Counted from the first letter of the stretch, positions 1 to 8,646 are shown. The stretch: DNA of 64,000 nt from Lachnospiraceae bacterium (GCA_015057005.1 SVFF01000001.1:434001-498000); one strand, 5' to 3'. A program made the numbers and translations. Notes: generated by a model not told the origin, from the letters alone.

Positions 1-1
1 A

Positions 2-811
2 AAGGACACTGCTCAGCAGAGCATTGCTGTTCCTGCCTCAGGTGTCCCCACAATCCCCGTGCAGCCGGTTGTTACTGTACCCGCCGCTCCCTTCGCGGCA
101 CCTGTCCAGGCAGAGCCTGCCCTTCAGCCGGAGCTTCCCACCTTTGTGAAGCCCTCCTATTCCCTGGACCAACTGAAAGAATTTAAAGACCGGGAGGACA
201 CCGCGCAGCTCCTCTTTGTTGCCGAGTCTTATATCGGTAAGCCTCTGACTCCCTCCGAGATCAAGACCATCCTTTTCTTTACGGATGTACTGCACTTCTC
301 CGAGGATCTGATCGACTATCTGATCCAGTACTGTGTGGAGCGGGGCAAAAAGGATTTCAAATACATCGAAAAAGTGGCTGTCAATTGGGCCGAGGAGGGC
401 GTGACCACCCCCAAGCAGGCTCAGCAGTATGCCACCCGCTACGACAAAAATGTCTATGCCATTATGAACGAGCTGGGCAAGAAGAATTCTCCCACCTCCA
501 AGGAGATCGAGTACATTAACCGCTGGACCAAGGAATACGGTTTTACCACCGACATCATCCTGGAGGCCTGCGAGCGCACTGTATTGGCTACCGACAGACA
601 CCGCTTTGAATATGCGGAAGGCATCTTAAGCAGCTGGAAGCGGGAGAATGTGCACCACAAGGCCGACATCCACAGAATTGACAAATTATATCAGAAGAAA
701 AAGACCACTGCTTCCGCCAACACCGGCAGCAATGTCAGCAATAAATTCAATCAGTTCACCCAGAACAGTTATGATTTCGAAGCGCTGGAGCGGGAACTTT
801 TGAGCAACTGA
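2..811 (+). CDS. DnaD-domain replication protein (5' end outside window)
   Basis: The frame is open to the left edge, so the true start lies upstream. A GTG at 59 is only an internal valine. The visible part begins with a Pro/Ala/Val-rich linker (to about residue 50). It is followed by two helical DnaD-type blocks, roughly 'FVAESYIGKPLTPSEIKTI' and 'EIEYINRWTKEYGFTTDI'. In Firmicutes, DnaD/DnaB proteins remodel DNA and help load the replicative helicase. The C-terminal end is low-complexity Asn/Ser/Thr-rich, ending in LERELLSN. The next gene, 27 bp downstream, is a DnaI/DnaC-type helicase loader, so this is probably a primosome operon. The family call is good; the exact name (dnaD versus dnaB-like) cannot be decided without the N-terminus. 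Confidence 0.85.
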   Translation, partial: KDTAQQSIAVPASGVPTIPVQPVVTVPAAPFAAPVQAEPALQPELPTFVKPSYSLDQLKEFKDREDTAQLLFVAESYIGKPLTPSEIKTILFFTDVLHFSEDLIDYLIQYCVERGKKDFKYIEKVAVNWAEEGVTTPKQAQQYATRYDKNVYAIMNELGKKNSPTSKEIEYINRWTKEYGFTTDIILEACERTVLATDRHRFEYAEGILSSWKRENVHHKADIHRIDKLYQKKKTTASANTGSNVSNKFNQFTQNSYDFEALERELLSN

Positions 812-837
812 GCTTTTCACCACAAGGAGTATACATC

Positions 838-1815
838 GTGCCCTTAAGCAACACACAATATGACGCTATCATCAAAAAATATGAAGATACCCAGAGCCGC
901 AACCGCTATCTTTTAGATAAGCGCATGACGGAAGTCTACCATCGGATTCCCGAATATGAGGAATTGGACCGTTCCGTAGGCCGCCTTTCCGTAACACAGG
1001 CCAGATTGGCACTGGACGGAGATCCCGATGCCATTCAAAGACTCCGTTCCTCTCTGGCTGACCTGTCTGCCCGCAAAAAGGAACTTTTGGCCGGCGCCGG
1101 ATACCCTGCAGATTACCTGGATCCCATCTACACCTGTGCCCTCTGTCAGGACACCGGATACATTACAAGTCCCCGGGGGACCAAGACCAAATGCCGCTGC
1201 TTCCAGCAGCAGGAGGTCGCTCTGCTCTATGAGCAGTCCAATATCAGGGAAATGGTGAAACGGGAGAATTTTTCCACCCTTTCCTATGAATACTATCAGG
1301 GGGAAGACCTGGACCGATTCACAAAATGTGTAAAAATTTGTCAGAATTTTGTACAAAACTTCGAACAGGACTATCGCAATCTCTTCTTTTATGGTACAGT
1401 AGGGACAGGAAAAAGTTTTTTGTCCGGCTGCATTGCCGGTGAACTGTTGGAAAAAGGACAGGCTGTGATCTACTTCAGTGCCACAGGATTATTTGATTCC
1501 CTGGCCCGCTATTCTTTTGACGCCAAGGCCAAGGACGCTCTCTACAGTTTCTGTAAGGATCTGTATGACTGTGACTTACTGATCATAGACGATCTGGGCA
1601 CAGAGGTCACCAATTCCTTTGTGGCATCCCAGCTCTTCTCTCTGCTGAACGAGAGACACCTGCGCCGCAAGGCCACCATCATCTCCACCAACTTAAGCCT
1701 GGAGGAGCTGCGTGATCGTTATTCCGACAGAGTTTTTTCACGGATCATCAGCAATTATACGGTCTGCAAGCTGACCGGTCCCGATATCCGCATGTATAAA
1801 AAGAGAAATAATTAA
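838..1815 (+). CDS. DnaI/DnaC-like helicase-loader AAA+ ATPase
   Basis: The product has 325 aa and a GTG start, with an AAGGAG ribosome binding site 8 bp upstream. The N-terminal third is helical. It is followed by a zinc-binding cluster (C100, C103, C119, C121). The C-terminal AAA+ domain has Walker A GTVGTGKS (residues 186-193) and Walker B LLIIDDLG (about 247-254), with a late Arg-rich sensor region ('DRVFSRI'). This is the layout of DnaI/DnaC proteins, which hold the replicative helicase open and load it at origins or stalled forks. The gene follows the DnaD-domain gene directly, which supports a shared primosome role. The C-terminus ends in a basic KKRNN tail. Confidence 0.9.
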   Translation: MPLSNTQYDAIIKKYEDTQSRNRYLLDKRMTEVYHRIPEYEELDRSVGRLSVTQARLALDGDPDAIQRLRSSLADLSARKKELLAGAGYPADYLDPIYTCALCQDTGYITSPRGTKTKCRCFQQQEVALLYEQSNIREMVKRENFSTLSYEYYQGEDLDRFTKCVKICQNFVQNFEQDYRNLFFYGTVGTGKSFLSGCIAGELLEKGQAVIYFSATGLFDSLARYSFDAKAKDALYSFCKDLYDCDLLIIDDLGTEVTNSFVASQLFSLLNERHLRRKATIISTNLSLEELRDRYSDRVFSRIISNYTVCKLTGPDIRMYKKRNN

Positions 1816-1867
1816 TTTAAGAAATACTTAATCAAGCAACCATTCATAAGAAAGTGAGGATTTTTCC

Positions 1868-3049
1868 ATGAATCGCGAAGAAAAGAGAAATTTGGAGACC
1901 ATCCCCGTTGGCTCCCTGGGCATGATTTCCCTGCCCGGCTGCAAAACTTTAGGTGAGAAAGTTGACCACTACCTGGTAAAATGGAGAGCTGAACGCGAGA
2001 GCGAACACAAAGATTCCCTTGCATTTTCCGGCTACCAGAGAGAGTCCTATCTGTTAAACGCCAAGGTTCCCCGCTTCGGCACCGGCGAAGCAAAGGGCGT
2101 GATCATGGAATCCGTTCGCGGTACCGACCTTTACCTTTTAGTAGATGTTCTGAACCACTCCCTGACCTACTCCATGAGCGGTCACGAGAACCATATGTCC
2201 CCCGATGATCACTATCAGGATCTGAAGAGAATCATCGCTGCAGTAGGCGGTAAGGCACGCCGCATCACTGTTATCATGCCTTTCCTCTATGAGAGCCGCC
2301 AGCACAAGAGAACTTCCAGAGAGTCCCTGGACTGCGCGCTTGCTCTGCAGGAGCTGGTAAAGATGGGCGTTGACAATATCATCACCTTCGACGCACACGA
2401 CCCCAGAGTACAGAATGCAATCCCTCTTAATGGTTTTGAGACTGTACAGCCTGCTTACCAGTTCATCAAGGGTCTGCTTCGCAATGAAAAAGACCTGAAG
2501 ATTGATGCAGACCATATGATGGTAATCAGCCCCGATGAAGGCGGCATGTCCCGTGCTATCTACATTGCAAACGTATTGGGTCTGGATATGGGTATGTTCT
2601 ACAAGAGACGTGACTACACCAGAATCGTAAACGGCCGTAACCCCATCGTAGCCCACGAGTTCCTGGGTACCAGCGTAGAGGGCAAGGATATGATCATTAT
2701 CGATGACATGATCTCCTCCGGCGAAAGTATCCTGGATGTAGCTGCTGCCCTGAAGGCACGCAAGGCCAACAAAATCTACGTATTCTCCACCTTCGGTATC
2801 TTCACAAACGGCCTTGATAAGTTCGACGAGGCTTACAAGGATGGCATCATCGACAAGATCCTGACCACCAACCTGATCTATCAGACTCCGGAGCTTCTGG
2901 AGAGAGACTGGTACATCAGCTGTGATATGAGCAAATACATCGCTTATATCATTGATACCCTGAACCACGATTCCTCTATCAGCGATCTGCTGAATCCCAA
3001 CGAGAGAATCCAGAACATCGTTGCCAGATACAAAAATGGTGAAATGTAA
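1868..3049 (+). CDS. prs: Ribose-phosphate pyrophosphokinase (PRPP synthetase), long form
   Basis: The enzyme makes PRPP from ribose 5-phosphate and ATP for purine, pyrimidine, His, Trp and NAD synthesis. At 393 aa it is longer than the usual form of about 315 aa, with an N-terminal extension of some 70 residues. The PRPP-binding loop is IIIDDMISSGES (about residues 276-287, the DD-x3-SG pattern). The ATP/catalytic region FDAHDP lies at 174-179, and a basic flexible loop ESRQHKRTS at about 142-150. The elongated form with the SSGES variant fits clostridial family members. The start is ATG with GTGAGG upstream, and a hairpin follows the stop. The PRPP user upp lies in this window at 20.6 kb. 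Confidence 0.93.
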   Translation: MNREEKRNLETIPVGSLGMISLPGCKTLGEKVDHYLVKWRAERESEHKDSLAFSGYQRESYLLNAKVPRFGTGEAKGVIMESVRGTDLYLLVDVLNHSLTYSMSGHENHMSPDDHYQDLKRIIAAVGGKARRITVIMPFLYESRQHKRTSRESLDCALALQELVKMGVDNIITFDAHDPRVQNAIPLNGFETVQPAYQFIKGLLRNEKDLKIDADHMMVISPDEGGMSRAIYIANVLGLDMGMFYKRRDYTRIVNGRNPIVAHEFLGTSVEGKDMIIIDDMISSGESILDVAAALKARKANKIYVFSTFGIFTNGLDKFDEAYKDGIIDKILTTNLIYQTPELLERDWYISCDMSKYIAYIIDTLNHDSSISDLLNPNERIQNIVARYKNGEM

Positions 3050-3055
3050 TATAAT

Positions 3056-3089
3056 TCCCCGGAGACTATCGTAAGTTTCCGGGGATTTC
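3056..3089 (+). terminator. Probable intrinsic terminator after prs
   Basis: An 8-bp stem TCCCCGGA/TCCGGGGA has a 14-nt loop and starts 7 bp after the prs stop codon. The T tail is short (TTT), so termination may be incomplete. Confidence 0.5.
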
Positions 3090-3120
3090 AAGTAAAACTT
3101 ATTGTCGCTTTTGCGATACT

Positions 3121-3199
3121 GCCCACCGGGCAACTCGGTGAGTTCGAGACCTTCCTCACCCAACCGTTACCTACGGCCAAAAAACAAAACTAAAGGAGA
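3121..3199 (+). promoter_or_regulatory. Structured leader of queT, candidate preQ1-sensing element
   Basis: Three consecutive hairpins precede queT: GCCC/GGGC (3121-3124 with 3128-3131), GGTGAG/CTCACC (3137-3142 with 3155-3160) and CCGT/ACGG (3164-3167 with 3173-3176). An A-rich stretch and the AAGGAG ribosome binding site (3193-3198) follow. The loop of the second hairpin holds CCTT (3150-3153), which can pair with AAGG of the ribosome binding site. That would be an H-type pseudoknot able to hide it. queT genes are often controlled by preQ1 riboswitches and the general plan resembles the class II type, but I cannot assign a class. The structure is seen; the ligand is inferred. Confidence 0.45.
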
Positions 3200-3205
3200 C
3201 TAAAA

Positions 3206-3718
3206 ATGAACAAAAAAACCACTTCTATCGTCCATGCAGCAGTCATTGCTGCTCTTTATGTTGTGCTGACTTTGATCGCCAACGCCCTGGGGCTGGCTAA
3301 TCACGCCATTCAAATTCGCTTTTCAGAAGCACTGACCATTCTCCCCCTATTCACTCCCGCCGCCATTCCCGGTCTCTTTGTGGGCTGCATTCTGGCCAAT
3401 TTTATGACCGGATGCCTGCCTTGGGATATTGTGTTCGGGAGCCTGGCCACTCTTCTGGGTGCATTGGGAACCTACGCATTAGGGACTTACACATTGGGGT
3501 CTTCTGCACCGGCAAAGCAGTATCCCATACTTGCTGTGATTCCGCCCATCCTGTCCAACACTCTGATCGTTCCCTTTGTATTGGCATATGTCTACCGTTT
3601 CGAGGGTTCCATCCCTTACTTTATGCTCACTGTCGGGATTGGCGAAGTGCTTTCCTGCGGCGTGTTGGGAATGCTGCTCTACCGCACCCTGGCCAAATAC
3701 CGCAAAAACATCTTCTGA
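3206..3718 (+). CDS. queT: QueT family queuosine-precursor transporter (ECF S component)
   Basis: A 170-aa protein with about five or six membrane segments and a short cytoplasmic N-terminus. The signature stretch IQIRFSEALTILPLF (about residues 36-50), followed by the GLFVGCILANF helix, is typical of the QueT (DUF988) family. These proteins act as substrate-binding subunits of energy-coupling-factor transporters and are thought to import preQ1 or related queuosine precursors for tRNA modification. The shared ECF ATPase module is not in this window. The gene has its own structured leader with a buried ribosome binding site, which fits ligand control. A giant inverted repeat begins 8 bp after its stop codon. 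Confidence 0.85.
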   Translation: MNKKTTSIVHAAVIAALYVVLTLIANALGLANHAIQIRFSEALTILPLFTPAAIPGLFVGCILANFMTGCLPWDIVFGSLATLLGALGTYALGTYTLGSSAPAKQYPILAVIPPILSNTLIVPFVLAYVYRFEGSIPYFMLTVGIGEVLSCGVLGMLLYRTLAKYRKNIF

Positions 3719-3726
3719 CGCGCTTT

Positions 3727-4245
3727 GCTTCCCAGCCGCCTTTCCCGATGGGCCAACACCCCTCATGGCACAAGGCTCCACAGCCGGGACGTACACTCAC
3801 AAGAAATACCCATGCAAGTCTTTTTGTTGGATTTTAAGACACATGACTTTTATAAAGCGGCGCCTGCAGCGAAACTGTCTGAGGACCGACAGGGCATTGG
3901 CAAAAAACGCCGATAAATCTTTCCTGAAAAATATATGATGTACCATTCAACCGACGAGCTTGACACCAAAATTGCTAAACTCGCATACGCTCAAACATAG
4001 CAATTTTGGTGTCCGTCTATTGAATGGTACATCATTATTTTTCTCGGAAACATTTCTGGGGACGTTTTTTTGCCAATGCCCTGTGGGTCTGAGTTTTGAG
4101 CTAAGGCGCCTAATAAGCTCATAAAAGTCATGTGTCCATAAAATCCCAAAAAGCTTGCGTATTTCGGTGAGTGTACGTCCCGGCTGCGGAACCTTGGCCA
4201 TAAGTGGCGTAGCAATCCCATCAGGAAAGGCGGCCGGGAAACAGC
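3727..4245. repeat. Giant inverted repeat A1 filling a convergent intergenic gap
   Basis: An imperfect palindrome of about 519 bp occupies almost the whole gap between the stops of queT (3718) and the minus-strand gene (4247). The core is a perfect 16-bp helix (3962-3977 with 3998-4013) capped by a 20-nt loop containing AACTCGC and GCTCAAACA. Next outward is a perfect 14-bp helix (3937-3950 with 4020-4033). Long, less perfect outer arms follow and share blocks such as GGGCATTGGCAAAAAA and CAGCCGGGACGTACACTCAC. A related element lies at 18372-18805 and a third sharing only the loop at 62335-62539. No convincing gene lies inside; short open frames change between arms. Function unknown. Confidence 0.9.
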
Positions 4246-4246
4246 G

Positions 4247-6775
4247 CTATTCATTCGGCATATATGTCACAAACCGATTGCCATTCTCCTCAAACCAAGT
4301 GGTAGCGTCATTCATGCCCATCTTGGCCAGAGTTCCCTTGACAGGATCCAGGATCACCACATTAAATTCATTAAATCCCGTGATCAGTACCGCTTCACCA
4401 TTCTCCAGCATTGCCAGCACCGGAATATCCTGATTCACATAGTACAGCAACGCATCCAGCTTACAGCCGGCCAAATCCAGGACCTGTGCATCCGGCAGAC
4501 CATCCGCCAAAATCTCTGCGACCGTCATGCCACGCTGCAGCAGTTGATTGGAATCCCGGATAACACCCTCAAACTCCAATATGGTGTCCAGGCATACAGC
4601 CACACTGCCTCTTTCTTCTGTGATTTTTGCTTCTTTAATGGCCATGATCTGATTTCTGGCCATCCGGGCAGCTTTGCGCCATACGCAAATTCCCTTTTCA
4701 TCCATCACCCTGCCTGCGATATCGTAGCTTTCGGAAACCGCAGCCCCCGGATCGTTATAGATGGACGATACACCGTAAGGACCGTATACATAGAACCTTG
4801 AAGGGGTACTCTCCTTCACCAATTCCAATTCTCTGGCGCCCTCATAAACCACTTCTTTCGGGGTCAGGATCTTGATCGTGTCGCTGTTTATCACCTTTTT
4901 GGTTTGGATCTGTACATATTTTTTGTAAACATCAATTACAGCAGCGGCCACCTTATTCTTTCCTGTGGCACCTTCCACATTGTTCATAATGTGATCCGGC
5001 ATCGTCTCCTCAAAGCTGCCGTCTTCCTTTCTGGCCAGACGCTCCAGCGTGATCTGATTATCCTCCACGCTGCACTCCTCAATATAAATTCCCTGATTCT
5101 CATATTTTTTCAGGATTTCCCCTGCGGAATTACAGATGCAGACTTTATACATAGGGAAGAAAATACTGCCGCTTGCCTCCTCACGGATATCCTCTTTACG
5201 GGCCACACCATAAATCAAGTCCTCTCCCATAAAGCCTAAGGGCCGGATCACCTCGTCTGTCCCAGCCTTGATCACACTCTGGGTATCGGTATTCAGATTC
5301 TTTACTGTCAGCTTTTCTGAATGGTATTGGTCCTGCCCCTCCTGCCACACTACGATTTTGTGATCCCCGGACACAAATAGGCTGTCATCCCCGGTAACTG
5401 TCACCAATTCCTTGTAGGCTTTCTCCACCAGATTTACCTGGTATATTGTGTTTTCCAGCTTCAGGTACAAAAGCTGCTCCCGGTTCAGATAAAGGAGCTG
5501 CTCCAACTCTGCCTCCAGCACATCAAAATTCTTGTCATAGTCGATAAATACCAATTCTTCAATGGTATTCACCGTGCTGTTATAAGCATACAGCTGAATG
5601 CCCACTTCGCCCTCATGGCGTCCCCGGTTCATATAACCGTACACGGCAAACCGTACATTACCGCCCTCGTCCACATCCAGGATTTTGAGGCCGTGGTCCT
5701 GCCGCAAAGTTCTGTCATCCCAATTCTTCTCATCATAAAAAGAAAAGAGTACGATCAGACTGTTGGAGGTGGCATTATAACAGCACAGCCGTCCCGCCAT
5801 CTCAAAAACTACCACATTGCCGTCCTCGCTCTCCAGCATAGGCACATTTTCATCTGCGATTCCAAGCAGAATCTTATCATTGGCATACATTCTCTTTTCA
5901 TCAGGAATCTGATCCATGGTGCGTTCATAATCCAGCAGATACATTCTCTCAGAAGTATGGCGTACCCTGAAATATTCCTGCACCTGATAAAAAGTCACAT
6001 TCCCGCCGCTCTTTGTGGATACCATATAGTCCACCAGAACAGAAGCAGTCTGCCCATCGATTGCCACAAGCTGCAGCACAGGCTCTCCCACTTCCGTGAC
6101 ACCCAGTTCATCCCAGGTGATCTGCTTTAAACTGCTGTGAATATTTACGCTGTGAAAAGAGCTGTTATCCTCCAGTTTGGAATTGGTCTCCAAATATCTG
6201 GTCAGCTCCGCTGCCGCTTCCGGGTCAAATGTCCTCTCATGAAAATCCAGCACATACGCCAGTTTTTCATCAACAGCCATTTCCTCACTCCAGATCACGC
6301 CGGTATAGTAATAAACCTTCCTGCCATCTGCCAGCTCCAGCACCAGTGTCAATGAATATTCTTTGTCACGCTCGATCAGGTCCTTCAGCGCAATGTTGGC
6401 CCTGATAAGCCCATCTGCCTCCTGATAGTCCGTCACCGGTGAATCTTCTATCAATCGGCTGCCGTCCAGGCTGCGTACCTGCATGGCAATTCCGCTCACC
6501 GGGCTTCCATACGTATCCACCAGGATCTCACTGCTGCGATTTTCTCCCAGCACAGCAACCGTATCCCTGTGAAATTTCACATCACGCTGCTCGGTATAAC
6601 CAAACAACCGGTTGTATGCGATTCCGTTTCTCTCCATGGTGACTACCGGCAAAGTAGCTTCCCCCATCTCCATGGTCAGATTATCGTGATCCTGATTCAT
6701 GATCTTCGAAAAGACAAACAGAGAGACCACGAACACAGCCAGAAATACTGCCGTTTTAATCAAAAATTTCTTCAT
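4247..6775 (-). CDS. Large exported membrane-anchored protein with degenerate C39-like peptidase domain
   Basis: 842 aa. One N-terminal membrane anchor (about residues 4-24) is followed by a long extracytoplasmic region. Its middle part has beta-propeller-like spacing (repeated segments such as 'KILLGIADENVPMLES' and 'DHKIVVWQEG'). The last 120 residues resemble a C39-type papain-like domain. A cysteine sits at about residue 728 (AVCLDTILEFEG), and the motif NGEAVLITGF...VVILDP is present. In active relatives this motif usually reads GHAV, so the expected catalytic His appears replaced by Glu (about 794). It may therefore bind rather than cleave. Its ATG overlaps the stop of the upstream methyltransferase gene by 4 bp, so the two are translationally coupled. 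Function not recognised. Confidence 0.75.
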   Translation of the reverse strand: MKKFLIKTAVFLAVFVVSLFVFSKIMNQDHDNLTMEMGEATLPVVTMERNGIAYNRLFGYTEQRDVKFHRDTVAVLGENRSSEILVDTYGSPVSGIAMQVRSLDGSRLIEDSPVTDYQEADGLIRANIALKDLIERDKEYSLTLVLELADGRKVYYYTGVIWSEEMAVDEKLAYVLDFHERTFDPEAAAELTRYLETNSKLEDNSSFHSVNIHSSLKQITWDELGVTEVGEPVLQLVAIDGQTASVLVDYMVSTKSGGNVTFYQVQEYFRVRHTSERMYLLDYERTMDQIPDEKRMYANDKILLGIADENVPMLESEDGNVVVFEMAGRLCCYNATSNSLIVLFSFYDEKNWDDRTLRQDHGLKILDVDEGGNVRFAVYGYMNRGRHEGEVGIQLYAYNSTVNTIEELVFIDYDKNFDVLEAELEQLLYLNREQLLYLKLENTIYQVNLVEKAYKELVTVTGDDSLFVSGDHKIVVWQEGQDQYHSEKLTVKNLNTDTQSVIKAGTDEVIRPLGFMGEDLIYGVARKEDIREEASGSIFFPMYKVCICNSAGEILKKYENQGIYIEECSVEDNQITLERLARKEDGSFEETMPDHIMNNVEGATGKNKVAAAVIDVYKKYVQIQTKKVINSDTIKILTPKEVVYEGARELELVKESTPSRFYVYGPYGVSSIYNDPGAAVSESYDIAGRVMDEKGICVWRKAARMARNQIMAIKEAKITEERGSVAVCLDTILEFEGVIRDSNQLLQRGMTVAEILADGLPDAQVLDLAGCKLDALLYYVNQDIPVLAMLENGEAVLITGFNEFNVVILDPVKGTLAKMGMNDATTWFEENGNRFVTYMPNE

Positions 6776-8004
6776 AAAAGACCCTCCAGCGTAGGCGCAA
6801 TATGCAAAAATTCAGTCACTTCCTTGATGTCACCTTTTCCGCCCGCCGCTTTTCTGCGGGGCTGCATTCCTCTGCGCTTCACCGCCCTGATCAAAATATT
6901 TTTCGGAGTGTGCTCCATATCAATAAATTCAAGGATCTGGGTATCATATCCCTGCTGCTCAAGCAGGTTGGCTCTCAGGGCATCCGTTATCAGGGCGGAC
7001 ATGCGCTCCTTGATAATGCCATATTTCAAAACAGGCTGCAGCACTTCATTTTTGATCTGCTTATTAACCTCATGCTGACAGCAGGGCACCGCCATGATCA
7101 CGCTTGCCCCCCATTTTACAGCCTTTTCCAGCGCATAGTCCGTAGCCGTATCACAGGCATGCAGTGTCACCACCATATCCACTGCGTCGGCTCCCTCATA
7201 AGAACTGATATCTCCATGTTCAAAATGAAGATTGTCATAATGGAGCTTTTCCGCCAACTGATTGCAGTGGTTGATTACATCCATCTTCAGATCCAAACCA
7301 GTCACCTGGATGTCCCTACCCTGCAGCTCGTGCAGATAATAATACATGGCAAAGGTCAGATAGGACTTGCCGCATCCAAAATCAATGATCCGGATGGTCC
7401 GATCCCCCGGCAGTTCCTCCAGCACATCTTCAATAAACTCCAGATAGCGGTTGATCTGGCGGAACTTATCGTATCGGTTTTTAGTAACTTTACCATCAGG
7501 GGTCTGCACTCCCAGTCCCACCAGGAAATCCACAGGCTTTTCTTCCATCAGAATGTACTGTTTGGTGCGGTTGTGCTGCAGGTTTGCGCGGAAGTCCTCC
7601 TGCGTTTCGAGTTTATTGCCGAGTATTTCGGCGTTCTTGTCTGCACAGGGTACCTTGCCGCTCTTGTCGGCACCGGCACCCGCATTCTTCCTGCGCTTAA
7701 TGGTCATCTTGCCTTTTTTGCTCACCAAAACAGTGACCTCTTCCTTCCGGCCCTTTATCTCCCCCTGCTTGAACAAATCCTGCAGATACTCCTCCAGCCT
7801 GGAGATCATTTCCTCCACTCCGAAATTCTCATGGAACACCTGGGTTCCCTTATAAAGAGTCTCCTGAAACAACAGCTCTCCTTTGATCAGCACCGGGCGA
7901 ACCTTTACTTTTGTGCCTCTGTCCTGATCGCGGCTGTTGCTCAATATCAGCTGGTCTAATTCTTCATTTATCATTTCACGCAATACGCCTGTTAATTCGT
8001 TCAT
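6772..8004 (-). CDS. Class I SAM-dependent methyltransferase of unknown substrate
   Basis: 410 aa. The N-terminal 150 residues are poorly conserved and carry a basic Lys-rich segment ('KKGKMTIKRRKN'). The Rossmann methyltransferase core starts near residue 170. The SAM-binding motif is IIDFGCGKSYLTF (about 203-215), with the acidic motif II TGLDLKMDV. A VVTLHACDTATD motif follows near 280, then a CC pair (AVPCCQHEV). This HACDTATDYAL pattern is typical of the methyltransferase family that includes Trm13/GSTCD-like proteins, so an RNA substrate is possible but unproven. A TATAAT-like -10 box is visible on the minus strand around 8059-8064. The stop overlaps the start of the downstream exported-protein gene. 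Confidence 0.8.
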   Translation of the reverse strand: MNELTGVLREMINEELDQLILSNSRDQDRGTKVKVRPVLIKGELLFQETLYKGTQVFHENFGVEEMISRLEEYLQDLFKQGEIKGRKEEVTVLVSKKGKMTIKRRKNAGAGADKSGKVPCADKNAEILGNKLETQEDFRANLQHNRTKQYILMEEKPVDFLVGLGVQTPDGKVTKNRYDKFRQINRYLEFIEDVLEELPGDRTIRIIDFGCGKSYLTFAMYYYLHELQGRDIQVTGLDLKMDVINHCNQLAEKLHYDNLHFEHGDISSYEGADAVDMVVTLHACDTATDYALEKAVKWGASVIMAVPCCQHEVNKQIKNEVLQPVLKYGIIKERMSALITDALRANLLEQQGYDTQILEFIDMEHTPKNILIRAVKRRGMQPRRKAAGGKGDIKEVTEFLHIAPTLEGLL

Positions 8005-8222
8005 TTTTTATCTCTCCTGCATGCACTTTTTCACTCTGCTTCATGCACATAATCACCTAATTATATTGTAATGACTTTACAGCATTTACACAACTACATT
8101 TTTCAGAAACTGTTTTTCGCTACTTTATTTTACAATTATTCGCGCTATGCAGACAAAGTTCTCTGTGTTATGATTATTTCGTTACCGTCTCCGATACTGG
8201 CAACAGGAAGGAGGTGTCCTAT

Positions 8223-8312
8223 ATGTTTGAAATTTCCATTTCATTTATCCTCTCCATCTTGGCAAGTGTGGTTGCATACTACATATGCAAATGGCTCGAT
8301 GAGGAGGTATAA
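8223..8312 (+). CDS. 29-aa single-span membrane peptide, candidate type I toxin-like
   Basis: ATG at 8223 is preceded by a near-perfect AGGAAGGAGG ribosome binding site (8206-8215). The product starts MFEISISFILSILASVVAYY and ends CKWLDEEV: one hydrophobic helix followed by a short charged tail. A hairpin and then a strong terminator follow within 50 bp, so this is a compact one-gene unit. Size, topology and the strong ribosome binding site resemble small Firmicutes toxins of type I systems. No antisense RNA could be proven from the sequence. It could also be a regulatory membrane peptide. Confidence 0.6.
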   Translation: MFEISISFILSILASVVAYYICKWLDEEV

Positions 8313-8362
8313 ACGGTAATGAGCCTAATGGAGTGGTCTTCCATTCAAAACAACACGACAAG

Positions 8363-8398
8363 AAAACCCACGAGCGGCCACTCGTGGGTTTTCGTTTT
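8363..8398 (+). terminator. Intrinsic terminator after the small membrane peptide
   Basis: A perfect 12-bp stem AAAACCCACGAG/CTCGTGGGTTTT with a 6-nt loop is followed by TTCGTTTTGT. Confidence 0.85.
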
Positions 8399-8487
8399 GT
8401 GCCTATATGCTGGAACTTTCCATTTCCTCTTTCCAAGAAAATTGTATCACAAGCATTTCTGTTTTTCAATACTTTAGTTCTTACTTT

Positions 8488-8646
8488 TTATGGCCTCCAA
8501 TATTTTTCCATGCATTCTTTTGCAATTTCCACATATCTATGACCACGAGTTGGATCCCCATAAATAGTTCCCGTTTCACGCTGAGCCATCTCAAACAGAC
8601 AACCACTTGCAACCTTCCCGGATTCGTTAATAATTCTGCTCTGGGC
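8488..8646 (-). pseudogene. Possible gene remnant, C-terminal fragment of unknown protein
   Basis: On the minus strand, 52 codons are open between two stops with protein-like composition. They read as segments such as ESGKVASGCLFEMAQRETG and TIYGDPTRGHRYVEIAKE and end in KYWRP-stop. There is no plausible start or ribosome binding site, and stop codons lie just upstream. It may be the last exon-like piece of a decayed gene. I do not recognise the family. The rest of 8400-8742 shows no gene; it is AT-rich plus-strand leader for the next gene. Confidence 0.3.

Noticed and set aside
3727..4245. Short open frames inside palindrome A1 on both strands
   Set aside because: They arise from the inverted repeat and are not conserved between its arms or in A2. 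No ribosome binding sites.
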